Of a stretch of 34,946 nt of DNA, positions 15,921 to 23,712 are shown in pieces (within the stretch, counting starts at the first letter, position 1; every line of letters begins with the position of its first letter). The stretch spans positions 1 to 34,946 of the forward strand of contig JAIRVY010000046.1 in NCBI GenBank assembly GCA_031253655.1, given 5' to 3'. The notes below the pieces were generated by a model that was not told the DNA's origin, did no database searches, and worked only from the letters and a program-made list of their open reading frames with translations. The position numbers and the translations under genes are program-made. Source of the stretch: Bacteroidales bacterium (lineage in GTDB: Bacteria; Bacteroidota; Bacteroidia; Bacteroidales; WCHB1-69).

Positions 15921-17102
15921 GAATGTCAATAACTTATTCCTGTAATATTCATATTGTTGTCGTCTTGCTGCAATTTCGGCGGGAATACCATCGGTGGCTG
16001 AGCCTGCCGAAGACACTAATTTTTCAAATTTGTCTAATATGGCTACGATACGGTTTTGCTCATCAAGTGGCGGAATGGGGATTTTAATATTTTCAATAAC
16101 AGAACGCGATAATCTTGGCACACTTGCTTTTCGTACTTGTGATTTTAAAAAATCTTGTTTACAAAGCAATAAATAATACAAAAATTTTCCATGTAATTGT
16201 TCTGAGCAATTAAGATAAAGACAATCGTCAGCAGCCCAAAAATCTATATTACTATAGCCGACTTGACCTGCCGCGCCACCCACAATAACAAAAGTAGTTC
16301 CTGCATTGCAATTCTTTTTGTTGAAGTATCCTAATGGTGTCATACAATTTTGAAAAACTGGATATTGTCCTTTTTCTTTAAGTTGATTTTTTACCACACG
16401 AATACCGCGTGATGTTTTGCATATTTCATTGATTGTTAGCCATTTACACCTCACCCCATTTACATTATTGAAAGTGAGCAACTTAGAGCGGTAATGTTCA
16501 TATTGCTTCTTTCTTGCTTCCAACTCTGCTTCCAACTCTGCTTCCAACTCTGTAAATTTATCTAAGATATAAGTAATTTGTTTCTGAATTTCAATAGGTG
16601 GAATAGGAACAAGAACTTTTTCCATTCTTTTTTTTGAAACATTAAAACGTGTAACACCGCTTGCCGTTTGAGTAATTTGTTTTCGTAAGTTGTCGCCTCT
16701 AAAAAGATATTTCAAGAAATCAGGCAAAAACAAAGTTCTGTTATTCAATCGAAATCCAAAACAAAAACTATTCAAATACAATGGCTCGCCAACCTGTTTT
16801 GTCAAAACTGATGACATTCCGCATTCTTCTGGAGTTTCAGAAGAACCTGTAAATAACACATCGCCAAACTCAACCTTATTTTGATTTTCGTTTTCTCCAA
16901 CCTTAACAAAATCAGCTATCTCTGTATTGACTGCAATATTTGAAAAAACATTCATATAGGTTACGAATTTAGCATTGCCATTTGAAAAATCATTTTTGTT
17001 TTTTCCGTTTAGACCACCATAGAAATATCCCAAATCGGATAGTTTCTTAAATTCCACACCATTCGGGCAAAGTTCTGCAATCATTTTTTCAATTTTATTC
17101 AT
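15843..17102 (-). CDS. hsdS: Type I restriction-modification specificity subunit
   Basis: 419 aa with the usual two target-recognition domains. TRD1 spans ~10-150, ending with GVTRFNVSKKRMEKVLVPIP. A helical spacer with IEIQKQITYILDKF and the ELEAELEAELEARKKQYEHYR region follows. TRD2 spans ~225-375, ending VPRLSRSVIENIKIPIPP, and a second helix has EQNRIVAILDKFEKL and AEIAARRQQYEYYRNKLLTF. Each TRD reads half of a bipartite DNA site. The spacer holds three 12-bp repeats. A short repeat-derived piece (SSAGSATDG) precedes the last helix, and residues 395-419 come entirely from the palindromic element, which also provides the TGA stop. The start overlaps the upstream gene by 8 nt (ATGAATAA). 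Confidence 0.9.
   Translation of the reverse strand: MNKIEKMIAELCPNGVEFKKLSDLGYFYGGLNGKNKNDFSNGNAKFVTYMNVFSNIAVNTEIADFVKVGENENQNKVEFGDVLFTGSSETPEECGMSSVLTKQVGEPLYLNSFCFGFRLNNRTLFLPDFLKYLFRGDNLRKQITQTASGVTRFNVSKKRMEKVLVPIPPIEIQKQITYILDKFTELEAELEAELEARKKQYEHYRSKLLTFNNVNGVRCKWLTINEICKTSRGIRVVKNQLKEKGQYPVFQNCMTPLGYFNKKNCNAGTTFVIVGGAAGQVGYSNIDFWAADDCLYLNCSEQLHGKFLYYLLLCKQDFLKSQVRKASVPRLSRSVIENIKIPIPPLDEQNRIVAILDKFEKLVSSAGSATDGIPAEIAARRQQYEYYRNKLLTFPSLRGRNARSNPQRASMDCFACGSQ
16517..16552 (-). repeat. Three 12-bp repeats in the HsdS central spacer
   Basis: CTTCCAACTCTG occurs at 16517-16528, 16529-16540 and 16541-16552 without change. On the coding strand each unit adds four residues (LEAE) to the helix between the two recognition domains. 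Confidence 0.95.
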
Positions 17103-17583
17103 AGTTTAAATCTTTCTTTTTTGTTACTTTTCCATTTTGAAAGTATGTGTATTGTGGGGTATTTCTTTTTAACATTACAAATACACCAAGGAAATAATTG
17201 TATAAATTGTTGGCATTAGGGTTTGTAAAATCCATTAATTTTATGAAATCATTTTCAATATCTCTTCTTGTGGCTTTTAACTCTAAAATCATTGTATTTT
17301 CGGAATTGGAAAGCCGTTTATGTAAAATAATATCCGGCAGTTTCCCATTAATCGAATGGTCTGTTCGTTTTACCCTTTCACCATTCTTATTGTACTCACC
17401 ATCTAAATTATAATGTGCAAGTGCTGTAAAACGATTATCATTTTTCAATAAATCTTGCATATAATAATAAATCCTTGCCACACTTGCTCGTTCCATACTG
17501 CGGTCAATTAAAGTAAAATCTTGTTGATAACATTTTTCAACGGATTCTTCCAATAAGGTAAGCAATAGTTCTAATTTATTCAT
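17095..17583 (-). CDS. Small PD-(D/E)XK nuclease-like protein in the R-M operon
   Basis: 162 aa from the ATG at 17583, chosen because AGGAGG lies 7 nt before it, a rare strong ribosome site here, and because the ATG overlaps the upstream stop as ATGAATAA. The protein has KLPDIILHKR ... NTMILELKATRR, which fits the D-(x)n-E-x-K core of PD-(D/E)XK nucleases. The region before it is helical (MERASVARIYYYMQDLLK). The tail is VFVMLKRNTPQYTYF. I do not recognise a named family. It may be an accessory nuclease or a DNA-end binding partner of the type I system. Its stop overlaps the hsdS start by 8 nt, so it is firmly part of the operon. Confidence 0.7.
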   Translation of the reverse strand: MNKLELLLTLLEESVEKCYQQDFTLIDRSMERASVARIYYYMQDLLKNDNRFTALAHYNLDGEYNKNGERVKRTDHSINGKLPDIILHKRLSNSENTMILELKATRRDIENDFIKLMDFTNPNANNLYNYFLGVFVMLKRNTPQYTYFQNGKVTKKKDLNYE

Positions 17584-18637
17584 TGTTCCCTCCTTTTTCA
17601 CTATTATATTCGTTTATCCACTCTTTTAGTTTGTTTTGCATCAGTTCTTTATTGGGCAGGTAGAGTGCATATTGGGTAGCATAAATATTCGCATTTTCGG
17701 GCAAAGTGAGTTCAACTAAGGCTTGGTTTGCAGTTTTGCAAAGCAAAATACCAATAGTAGGGGTTTCGTGCGTTTGTTTGATATTTCTGTCATAATAATT
17801 TACGTACATCTGCATTTGCTCCAAGTCTTTGTGTGAGAGTTTTTTAGTTTTAAAATCAATCAGTACATAAGATTGTAAAAGACGATTGTATAAAACCAAA
17901 TCTAAAAAATAATGTTCTTCATCGAATGTGAAACGTTTTTGCCGTGCTTCAAACAAGAACCCTTTACCCATTTCAAGTAGAAATTTTTGCAAATTGTTCA
18001 AGATACAGTTTTCAAGATCACTCTCTGTGTAAACCGCTTTTTCTTCCAATCCGAGAAATTCCAAAACGAGCGGATTATTAAATAAGTCTTTTGGCTTTTC
18101 TATAATTTGCCCTTTTTGAGCAAGGCGCATCATCTCTTTTTTGTTGCGACTCAATGCCAAACGTTCATACAAACTGCTTGCGCATTGTCGGGCAAGTTGC
18201 CGAACGCTCCATTGTTCTTGTGTTGCTTCAATTTCATAAAACCGACGGGCTTCCGGATTTTCTATCCGCATCAAAACAAGGTAATGCGACCAAGAAAGTG
18301 TAAAAGGCAATTTCGCAAACACTGTCTGCGAAATTGATTTTGAATAAGTTTGATAAAAAAATCTCATCTGTTCAAGATTTCTTTCAGAAAATCCTTTGCC
18401 AAATCGTTCTGTTAATCTTTCAGAAAGTTCTTTCAATACGGCTTTTCCGTACTCGGCACGTTGCGCCCCTTGTTGCTCATCTTCCACAATATAGCAACCA
18501 ATTTCGTAATAGGCATAAACCATTGTTAGGTTAACTGCTGTTATCGCTTTTTGCCGAGCTTGCTCAACGATTACGGAAATTTTGTCGTACAAATCTCCAG
18601 TATTCTGAATTTTCCCGGTAGTATCTATCCCATTCAT
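17576..18637 (-). CDS. DUF1016 / YhcG-type PD-(D/E)XK nuclease domain protein
   Basis: 353 aa. The N-terminal DUF1016 helical domain contains VYAYYEIGCYIVEDEQQG, GFSERNLEQMRFFY and FTLSWSHYLVLMRIENPEAR. The C-terminal nuclease-like domain has FTFDEEHYFLDLVLYN followed by YVLIDFKTKKLSH, giving D-x(n)-D-x-K. Proteins of this type often sit in type I R-M operons and in phage-defence islands, and their exact activity there is not settled. It follows hsdM by 18 nt and overlaps the next gene by 8 nt. The length is normal for the family and no key residue is obviously missing. Confidence 0.88.
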   Translation of the reverse strand: MNGIDTTGKIQNTGDLYDKISVIVEQARQKAITAVNLTMVYAYYEIGCYIVEDEQQGAQRAEYGKAVLKELSERLTERFGKGFSERNLEQMRFFYQTYSKSISQTVFAKLPFTLSWSHYLVLMRIENPEARRFYEIEATQEQWSVRQLARQCASSLYERLALSRNKKEMMRLAQKGQIIEKPKDLFNNPLVLEFLGLEEKAVYTESDLENCILNNLQKFLLEMGKGFLFEARQKRFTFDEEHYFLDLVLYNRLLQSYVLIDFKTKKLSHKDLEQMQMYVNYYDRNIKQTHETPTIGILLCKTANQALVELTLPENANIYATQYALYLPNKELMQNKLKEWINEYNSEKGGNNE

Positions 18638-18655
18638 CTTTAAATTTTTTGATTC

Positions 18656-20359
18656 TTAATTTTTAATTGAATCTTCTCCTTCCAAATCATTAACAATTTC
18701 ATCAATCGCCTTTCTTAATTCATCTTCCCTTTTCACGATTTCCGCAATTTTAGCATTGAGTTTTTTAATATCTATCACTTCGCGGGTGTCTTCCTGCTCC
18801 ACGTAAGAGGAAACGGCAATATTGTAGTCGTTGGCGGCAATTTCTGCATTGGGAACAAGGCGAGCGAAATGTTTGTAAGCGTCATTGCGAGCCGCAGGCG
18901 AAGCAATCCATTGTTGCCCTTTGTAGATTGCTTCGGGCGTTCCGCCCTCGCAATGACGGTTAATATAGGCATTAAGAATTTTCTCTATGTTTTCATCCGA
19001 TAATTTTTCTTTATTTCCGCTCTTAACACTCTCTTTTGAAGCATCAATAAAGAGCGTGGCATTGTCGATTTTCGATTTTTTTAGCACAATAATACAAGTG
19101 GCAATACTTACACCGAAAAACAGATTTGCCGGCAGTTGAATTACGCAATCAACATAATTGTTATCAATCAAATATTTGCGAATTTTCTGTTCCGCACCAC
19201 CACGATAGAGCACGCCCGGAAACTCTACAATTGCTGCCGTTCCATCGGTAGCCAACCAAGAAAGCATGTGCATGGTAAAAGCGAGGTCGGCTTTCGATTT
19301 CGGCGCCAACACACCGGCAGGCGAAAAACGCGGGTCGTTTATTAAGAGTGGATTCTCATCTCCTGCCCATTTGGTAGAATAGGGAGGATTAGAAACAATT
19401 GCCTCAAAAGGCTCATCATCCCAATGGTGCGGTTCAATCAGCGTGTCGCCGTGCGCAATATCAAATTTTTCAAAATTGATGTCGTGCAAAAACATATTAA
19501 TACGGCAAAGATTGTAAGTGGTAATATTTATTTCCTGCCCGTAGAAACCTTGCCGTACATTTTCCTTGCCGAGAACTTTTGCGAACTTTAACAGTAACGA
19601 GCCACTACCACAAGCAGGGTCATATACTTTATTCACTTGTTGTTTGTAATTAACACTTCGGCTACGCTCGGTATCCGAAGTTGCATGGTTGTTGAGCGGA
19701 GTCGAAACAACAAGCGTTAGTTTTGTAAGCAGTTCGGAAACTTCTTGCGGAGTAAAAAATTCGCCGCCCGATTTTCCGGCATTGCTTGCATACATAGTCA
19801 TCAAAAATTCGTAAGCATCTCCAAAGGCATCAATGCTGTTATCTTGAAAATTACCAAGGTTCAAATCGCCGATGGCATCAAGGAGTTTTACAAGAAGTTC
19901 GTTGCGTTTTATCACAGTGCCGCCAAGTTTGTTGGAATTCACATCCACATCATCAAACAAACCTTTCAGGTCGTTTTCGCTGTCGAATCCCATTGCAGAG
20001 CCTTCAATATGTTTAAAAACACGCTCTAAGGTTTCGTTCAGGTTTTGATCGGTTTTTGCTTTTATTCTCACATTTTCAAACAATTCAGAGGGCAGAATGT
20101 AAAAACCTTTTTCTGTTACGGTTTCTTGTCGTGCATTTTCAGCCATTTCGTCTGTAATCTTTGCAAAATTAAAATCCGTATTACCAGCAAGGTGCACTAA
20201 ATTATTCAGATAATTTGTAATGTTCTCGCTGATAAAGCGATAAAACAAAAAACCGAGTACATATTGTTTAAAGTCCCAACCGTCAACCGACCCGCGTAAG
20301 TCGTTTGCAATTTTCCATATAGTACGGTGCAGTTCTGCGCGTTGTAGTTCTCTACTCAT
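18656..20359 (-). CDS. hsdM: Type I DNA N6-adenine methyltransferase subunit
   Basis: 567 aa. It methylates adenine in the site read by HsdS. The N-terminal HsdM helical domain (WDFKQYVLGFLFYRFISE) is followed by GGEFFTPQEVSELL, SAM motif I VYDPACGSGSLLLKF (~245-259), GQEINITTYNLCRINMFLHD, catalytic NPPY (~324-327) and GVSIATCIIVLKK. Two repeat-derived inserts break the usual sequence. Residues ~218-240 (with ATSDTERSRSVN) lie just before motif I, from two short palindromes. Residues ~469-494 (RHCEGGTPEA ... SPAARND), where relatives as I recall them have only a few residues between NAYINR and the KHFARLVPN motif, come from a complete 80-nt cloverleaf element. The frame stays open. The catalytic core is intact. 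Confidence 0.93.
   Translation of the reverse strand: MSRELQRAELHRTIWKIANDLRGSVDGWDFKQYVLGFLFYRFISENITNYLNNLVHLAGNTDFNFAKITDEMAENARQETVTEKGFYILPSELFENVRIKAKTDQNLNETLERVFKHIEGSAMGFDSENDLKGLFDDVDVNSNKLGGTVIKRNELLVKLLDAIGDLNLGNFQDNSIDAFGDAYEFLMTMYASNAGKSGGEFFTPQEVSELLTKLTLVVSTPLNNHATSDTERSRSVNYKQQVNKVYDPACGSGSLLLKFAKVLGKENVRQGFYGQEINITTYNLCRINMFLHDINFEKFDIAHGDTLIEPHHWDDEPFEAIVSNPPYSTKWAGDENPLLINDPRFSPAGVLAPKSKADLAFTMHMLSWLATDGTAAIVEFPGVLYRGGAEQKIRKYLIDNNYVDCVIQLPANLFFGVSIATCIIVLKKSKIDNATLFIDASKESVKSGNKEKLSDENIEKILNAYINRHCEGGTPEAIYKGQQWIASPAARNDAYKHFARLVPNAEIAANDYNIAVSSYVEQEDTREVIDIKKLNAKIAEIVKREDELRKAIDEIVNDLEGEDSIKN
18880..18959. repeat. 80-nt cloverleaf palindromic element inserted in frame in hsdM
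   Basis: It has the same outer stem, arms and 12-bp central stem as the copy at 15201-15281, with a G-to-A change in the central stem (TAGATTGC). Read on the minus strand it encodes about 27 sense codons. Confidence 0.92.
19654..19711. repeat. Two short palindromes of the GAGCGNAGTCGA family inserted in hsdM
   Basis: 19688-19711: GTTGTT and AACAAC arms flank GAGCGGAGTCGA. 19655-19672: TCGGCTACGCTC core (reverse sense) with weak ACT/GGT arms. They add about 23 residues in frame before SAM motif I. Confidence 0.75.
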
Positions 20360-20375
20360 ATTGCTAATTTTTCGG

Positions 20376-20383
20376 CGAAAATA
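20376..20383 (-). promoter_or_regulatory. -7 promoter box of the R-M operon
   Basis: On the minus strand TATTTTCG (a one-base variant of TAnnTTTG) lies 16 nt before the hsdM ATG at 20359, giving a very short leader. Confidence 0.45.
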
Positions 20384-20466
20384 GCATTTTATTTACGTTT
20401 TTCCTTATCTATCCCAATTCTCGCTTTAGTAGGAATTGTATCGTAAAAGATTCAAAAAAAAGTGAA

Positions 20467-20571
20467 ATGACAGCACAATTTTGCTATATGGAAGGCGGAA
20501 AACGCGGCGGCTGTTCATTGACTTTTGAAGAATGCTATCATTTCCGAAAAGGAATTGCTGCAAATGGATAA
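20467..20571 (+). CDS. Possible 34-aa cysteine-containing peptide
   Basis: An ATG at 20467 opens 34 codons ending in TAA. The peptide includes FCYMEGGKRGGCSLTFEECY, with three cysteines. No ribosome site or family is recognised. It could be a true small protein, the eroded end of a lost gene, or chance. The rest of 20360-20775 is AT-rich spacer with the promoters noted. Confidence 0.25.
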   Translation: MTAQFCYMEGGKRGGCSLTFEECYHFRKGIAANG

Positions 20572-20637
20572 TAATATTGCATTAGATTACCGAAAAAAGC
20601 AAGCTTATTTGAAATGATTACCGTAAGTAAAAAATAC

Positions 20638-20645
20638 TATTTTTG
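20638..20645 (+). promoter_or_regulatory. -7 promoter box for the first C25 protease gene
   Basis: TATTTTTG matches TAnnTTTG. It predicts a leader of about 120 nt before the ATG at 20776, long enough to hold control signals, although none is obvious. Confidence 0.5.
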
Positions 20646-20775
20646 CGGCATCTTTTTAGCATTTATCAATGTAAGCTATTATATTAATAATCAAAGGAAT
20701 GTATATTTTCGGTTGGATAATGGTGAAACATATAAATTATTGAAATAAAAATCTTGTTAAAAAAAAGCAATAAGT

Positions 20776-23649
20776 ATGAAAAAAATTACCCTTTTTATCT
20801 TTGCAATCTTGTTCATATCCTTGAACACATTTTCGCAAATCCAACACATTGTTGTTGGAAAAAATTATGTGACTCCCAACGAGGTAACTTTAGTTGCCGA
20901 GCGTGGAGTTTCCACTACCATTAAATTCGATTTGAACGAGTTGGATTTGATTGAAATTGCCACCGATTACGGAAAGGCTAATATTATGATGTCGGCAAAA
21001 GCGCCGGTAATGCTTTGCGAGGGAGCTCCCGATCTTATTTATTTGCCTACAGCCATTATTATTCCCGATGTTGGTGCGGCAGAATTGGATATTTCGTATG
21101 GCACGTTTACCGAAATTGAAAACATTGAAATTGCCCCTTCAAAAGGTAATTTGTCGCGTAGTATTGACCCCGAAACTATTCCTTATGTAAAGGGCGAAGT
21201 GTATAGTATTAATGATTTTTTCCCCGGAAACTTAGCTAAAATAAACGAAACTTTTATAATGCGTGATGTGAGGGGATTATCTCTTTTTGTTTACCCTGTT
21301 CAATATAACCCTGTTACCAAAACTTTGAGAATTTACTCCGAAATTACGATTACGGTAAATAATACTGAAAATGAAGGTGAAAACGAGTTTACTACCCAAA
21401 AAAGACACGAAACCATTGACCCCACTTTTGCTCAAATGTATGAGAATATGTTTCTCAATTACAACAATCTAACCAGAGGTTTTCCAACCGGCGAGGAAGG
21501 AGAACTGTTAATTATTTGCGCCCCTACTTTTATGGATGAAATGCAGCCCTACATAGATTGGAAACGTACCATTGGGCGCAAAACTACTATTGTTTCAACA
21601 GCAGAAATATCGCCACTTACTCCTGCTAATATTCAATTATTTATAAAAAATTATTATAACACAGCAGGTAATAATTTATCTTTTGTGCTTCTAGTAGGCG
21701 GCAGTGCTCTAATACCTCCTGTGGGTACCAGCAATCCACGCTCTGACATAAAATATGGGCAAATTAATTCCGGTAATTACTTAGATGTTCTTATTGGAAG
21801 ATTTTCAGCAACAACCAATGCGCATGTAAAAACCCAGGTGAACAAATCTTTACAATACGAACGCGATTTGAATACAACAGATACCTGGATAACCAAAGGG
21901 ATTGGATTGGCTGCCAACGAAGGTAGTGGAGGAGGACATGATGGAGGTGAAGCAGATTACGTGCACATGAATAATATAAGAAATAGGATGTTGACTTACG
22001 GCTATACAACCGTTTATCAGGAATACGCAGGTGTGGGTAGCGGAACCAACAATGCCAGCATATCAGCACGCTTTAATTCAGGAGTAAGTATTGCAAATTA
22101 TTGCAATCATGGCAGTCCTACGGCGTGGACATTTAACCCGTCGCCAACATACAGCAATACAGAAGTAAACGCACTCACAAATGCGAATCAACTTCCATTT
22201 ATTTTTTCTGTAGCTTGCAACAACGGAGAATTTGGCAGTTGGCAGTATAATAGCGGCGGTGCCGTTTGTTTTGCTGAAACTTGGTTGCGTGCTATAAAAG
22301 GTGAACAACTCACAGGAGCCGTTGCTTTCTTAGGTGCTACTATTAGTATAAGTTGGCTCCCTCCTATGACAGCACAAGACGCATTTTCAAATATTATTTT
22401 GGATCTTCCGGTCTATACGGGAACACAACCCGGTATAAAGAGAACTATTTCAGGGGCGATGTTAAATGCTACTCAAAAAATGATTATGATTCACGGTAAC
22501 AGCAGTTTAAATGACTACCATTCGTGGTTAGTTTTTGGTGACCCCACGTTGATGTTCAGAACAAAAACCCCACAAGAGATGGTTGTTAACCATTTACCCA
22601 ATCTGTCTCCCGGTACAAACCAATTTTCTGTTGAATGCGATGTGGTAGGCGCTAACGCAACCATATCCTACAAAAATGAGAACAATGAAGTAATTATTTT
22701 AGGAACTGCCCTTGTAAATGACGGCACCGCAAACATTACTTTTACTGAACCTATAGCAGACCAAACCGAATTTACGCTGGCAGTTACCGGTTTCAACAAA
22801 GTTACCTATGTTACTACCTTAGATGCGACTCCCCCCGTACTATATGCCCCAGAAAAACTTACTCATATAATAGAGAAAGCCAACAACGTAATTTTGAATT
22901 GGGACGCGCCCGAAGGTAAAGGTTTAACTCTGAAAGGATATAATATGTTTAGAGATGATGAAAAAATTAACGAAAAACTCGTTGAAGAAACTACATTTAC
23001 TGATATTGTTCCTGCAAACGGCGAATATAAATATGAAGTAACTGCAGTTTATGGTACAATGTTAGAAAGCGATCCATGCGAACCTGAAATCGTTTCTATT
23101 AACGGAATGTGTATTCCTATTAGCAGTGATATTACTGTTACCCAAATCGAAGGTGTAAACATTCTAATTTCGTGGGATGCTCCCCAATATGAAGGCACGG
23201 AACTTGTCGGATACAACATTTACAAAGGAGATGAACAATTAAATACAGAGATTATTCCCGCCACATCGTTGAACTACTTTGATGAAATAGAACCGGAAAT
23301 AGAAGTTTGTTATCATATAGAAGTGATATATAACGACTGCGAAGAATCATTAAAAACAGAAAAAAAATGTATCACATTAGTTTCAATAAAAGACCTGCAT
23401 GAAGAACAATCCATCACTGTTTATCCTAATCCAACGAGCGGAGAGTTTATTATTACAAATTATGAATTACGAATTACGTGTATTGAGATGTATGATGTTT
23501 TTGGTAAAAAACAAACAATCTCAAATCTCAAATCTCAAATCTCAAAATCTGAAATAGAAATCAACATCTCCCATTTAACGTGTGGAATTTACTTCCTTAA
23601 GATTGACACCGTACAGGGCAGTGTGATGAAGAAATTAGTGAAAAATTAG
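20776..23649 (+). CDS. Gingipain-like C25 cysteine protease with T9SS sorting domain
   Basis: 957 aa. Signal peptide (~1-20), a pro-region (~25-215, with APSKGNLSRSIDPETIP and YNPVTKTLRIYSEI), then the caspase-like C25 domain (~235-600). The catalytic dyad is visible: His445 in NYCNHGSP and Cys481 in VACNNGEF. DVLIGRFSA, FLGATISISW and VFGDPTLMF are further family marks. An Ig-like domain follows, then two Fn3 domains (~685-870) and a T9SS sorting domain (~885-957: YPNPTSGEFII ... GIYFLKIDT). It is predicted to be exported through the T9SS and to digest extracellular protein. Its residue preference (Arg or Lys) cannot be told. Four 7-bp repeats lie inside the sorting-domain codons. A paralog follows 63 nt downstream. 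Confidence 0.92.
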   Translation: MKKITLFIFAILFISLNTFSQIQHIVVGKNYVTPNEVTLVAERGVSTTIKFDLNELDLIEIATDYGKANIMMSAKAPVMLCEGAPDLIYLPTAIIIPDVGAAELDISYGTFTEIENIEIAPSKGNLSRSIDPETIPYVKGEVYSINDFFPGNLAKINETFIMRDVRGLSLFVYPVQYNPVTKTLRIYSEITITVNNTENEGENEFTTQKRHETIDPTFAQMYENMFLNYNNLTRGFPTGEEGELLIICAPTFMDEMQPYIDWKRTIGRKTTIVSTAEISPLTPANIQLFIKNYYNTAGNNLSFVLLVGGSALIPPVGTSNPRSDIKYGQINSGNYLDVLIGRFSATTNAHVKTQVNKSLQYERDLNTTDTWITKGIGLAANEGSGGGHDGGEADYVHMNNIRNRMLTYGYTTVYQEYAGVGSGTNNASISARFNSGVSIANYCNHGSPTAWTFNPSPTYSNTEVNALTNANQLPFIFSVACNNGEFGSWQYNSGGAVCFAETWLRAIKGEQLTGAVAFLGATISISWLPPMTAQDAFSNIILDLPVYTGTQPGIKRTISGAMLNATQKMIMIHGNSSLNDYHSWLVFGDPTLMFRTKTPQEMVVNHLPNLSPGTNQFSVECDVVGANATISYKNENNEVIILGTALVNDGTANITFTEPIADQTEFTLAVTGFNKVTYVTTLDATPPVLYAPEKLTHIIEKANNVILNWDAPEGKGLTLKGYNMFRDDEKINEKLVEETTFTDIVPANGEYKYEVTAVYGTMLESDPCEPEIVSINGMCIPISSDITVTQIEGVNILISWDAPQYEGTELVGYNIYKGDEQLNTEIIPATSLNYFDEIEPEIEVCYHIEVIYNDCEESLKTEKKCITLVSIKDLHEEQSITVYPNPTSGEFIITNYELRITCIEMYDVFGKKQTISNLKSQISKSEIEINISHLTCGIYFLKIDTVQGSVMKKLVKN
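23519..23547 (+). repeat. Four tandem 7-bp repeats inside the T9SS sorting domain codons
   Basis: TCTCAAA three times, then TCTCAAAA. They encode about residues 915-925 (ISNLKSQISKS). A related AATTAC/GAATTAC stretch lies at 23452-23478 and a similar one at 27529-27550 in the paralog. Confidence 0.9.
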
Positions 23650-23712
23650 AAATTAATAATAATAATTAACAAACGTTTAGACTGAAATTTTAACTTTATA
23701 AATATCATTTTT

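Noticed and set aside
15583-16087. Protein-coding genes within the repeat array (several overlapping open frames on both strands)
   Set aside because: The 63-bp unit is a multiple of three and happens to lack stops in several frames. The translations are only the repeat, over and over.
11629-20400. Genomic island integrated at tRNA-Lys carrying the R-M operon
   Set aside because: There is no integrase and no repeat of the tRNA 3' end on the far side of the operon within the window.
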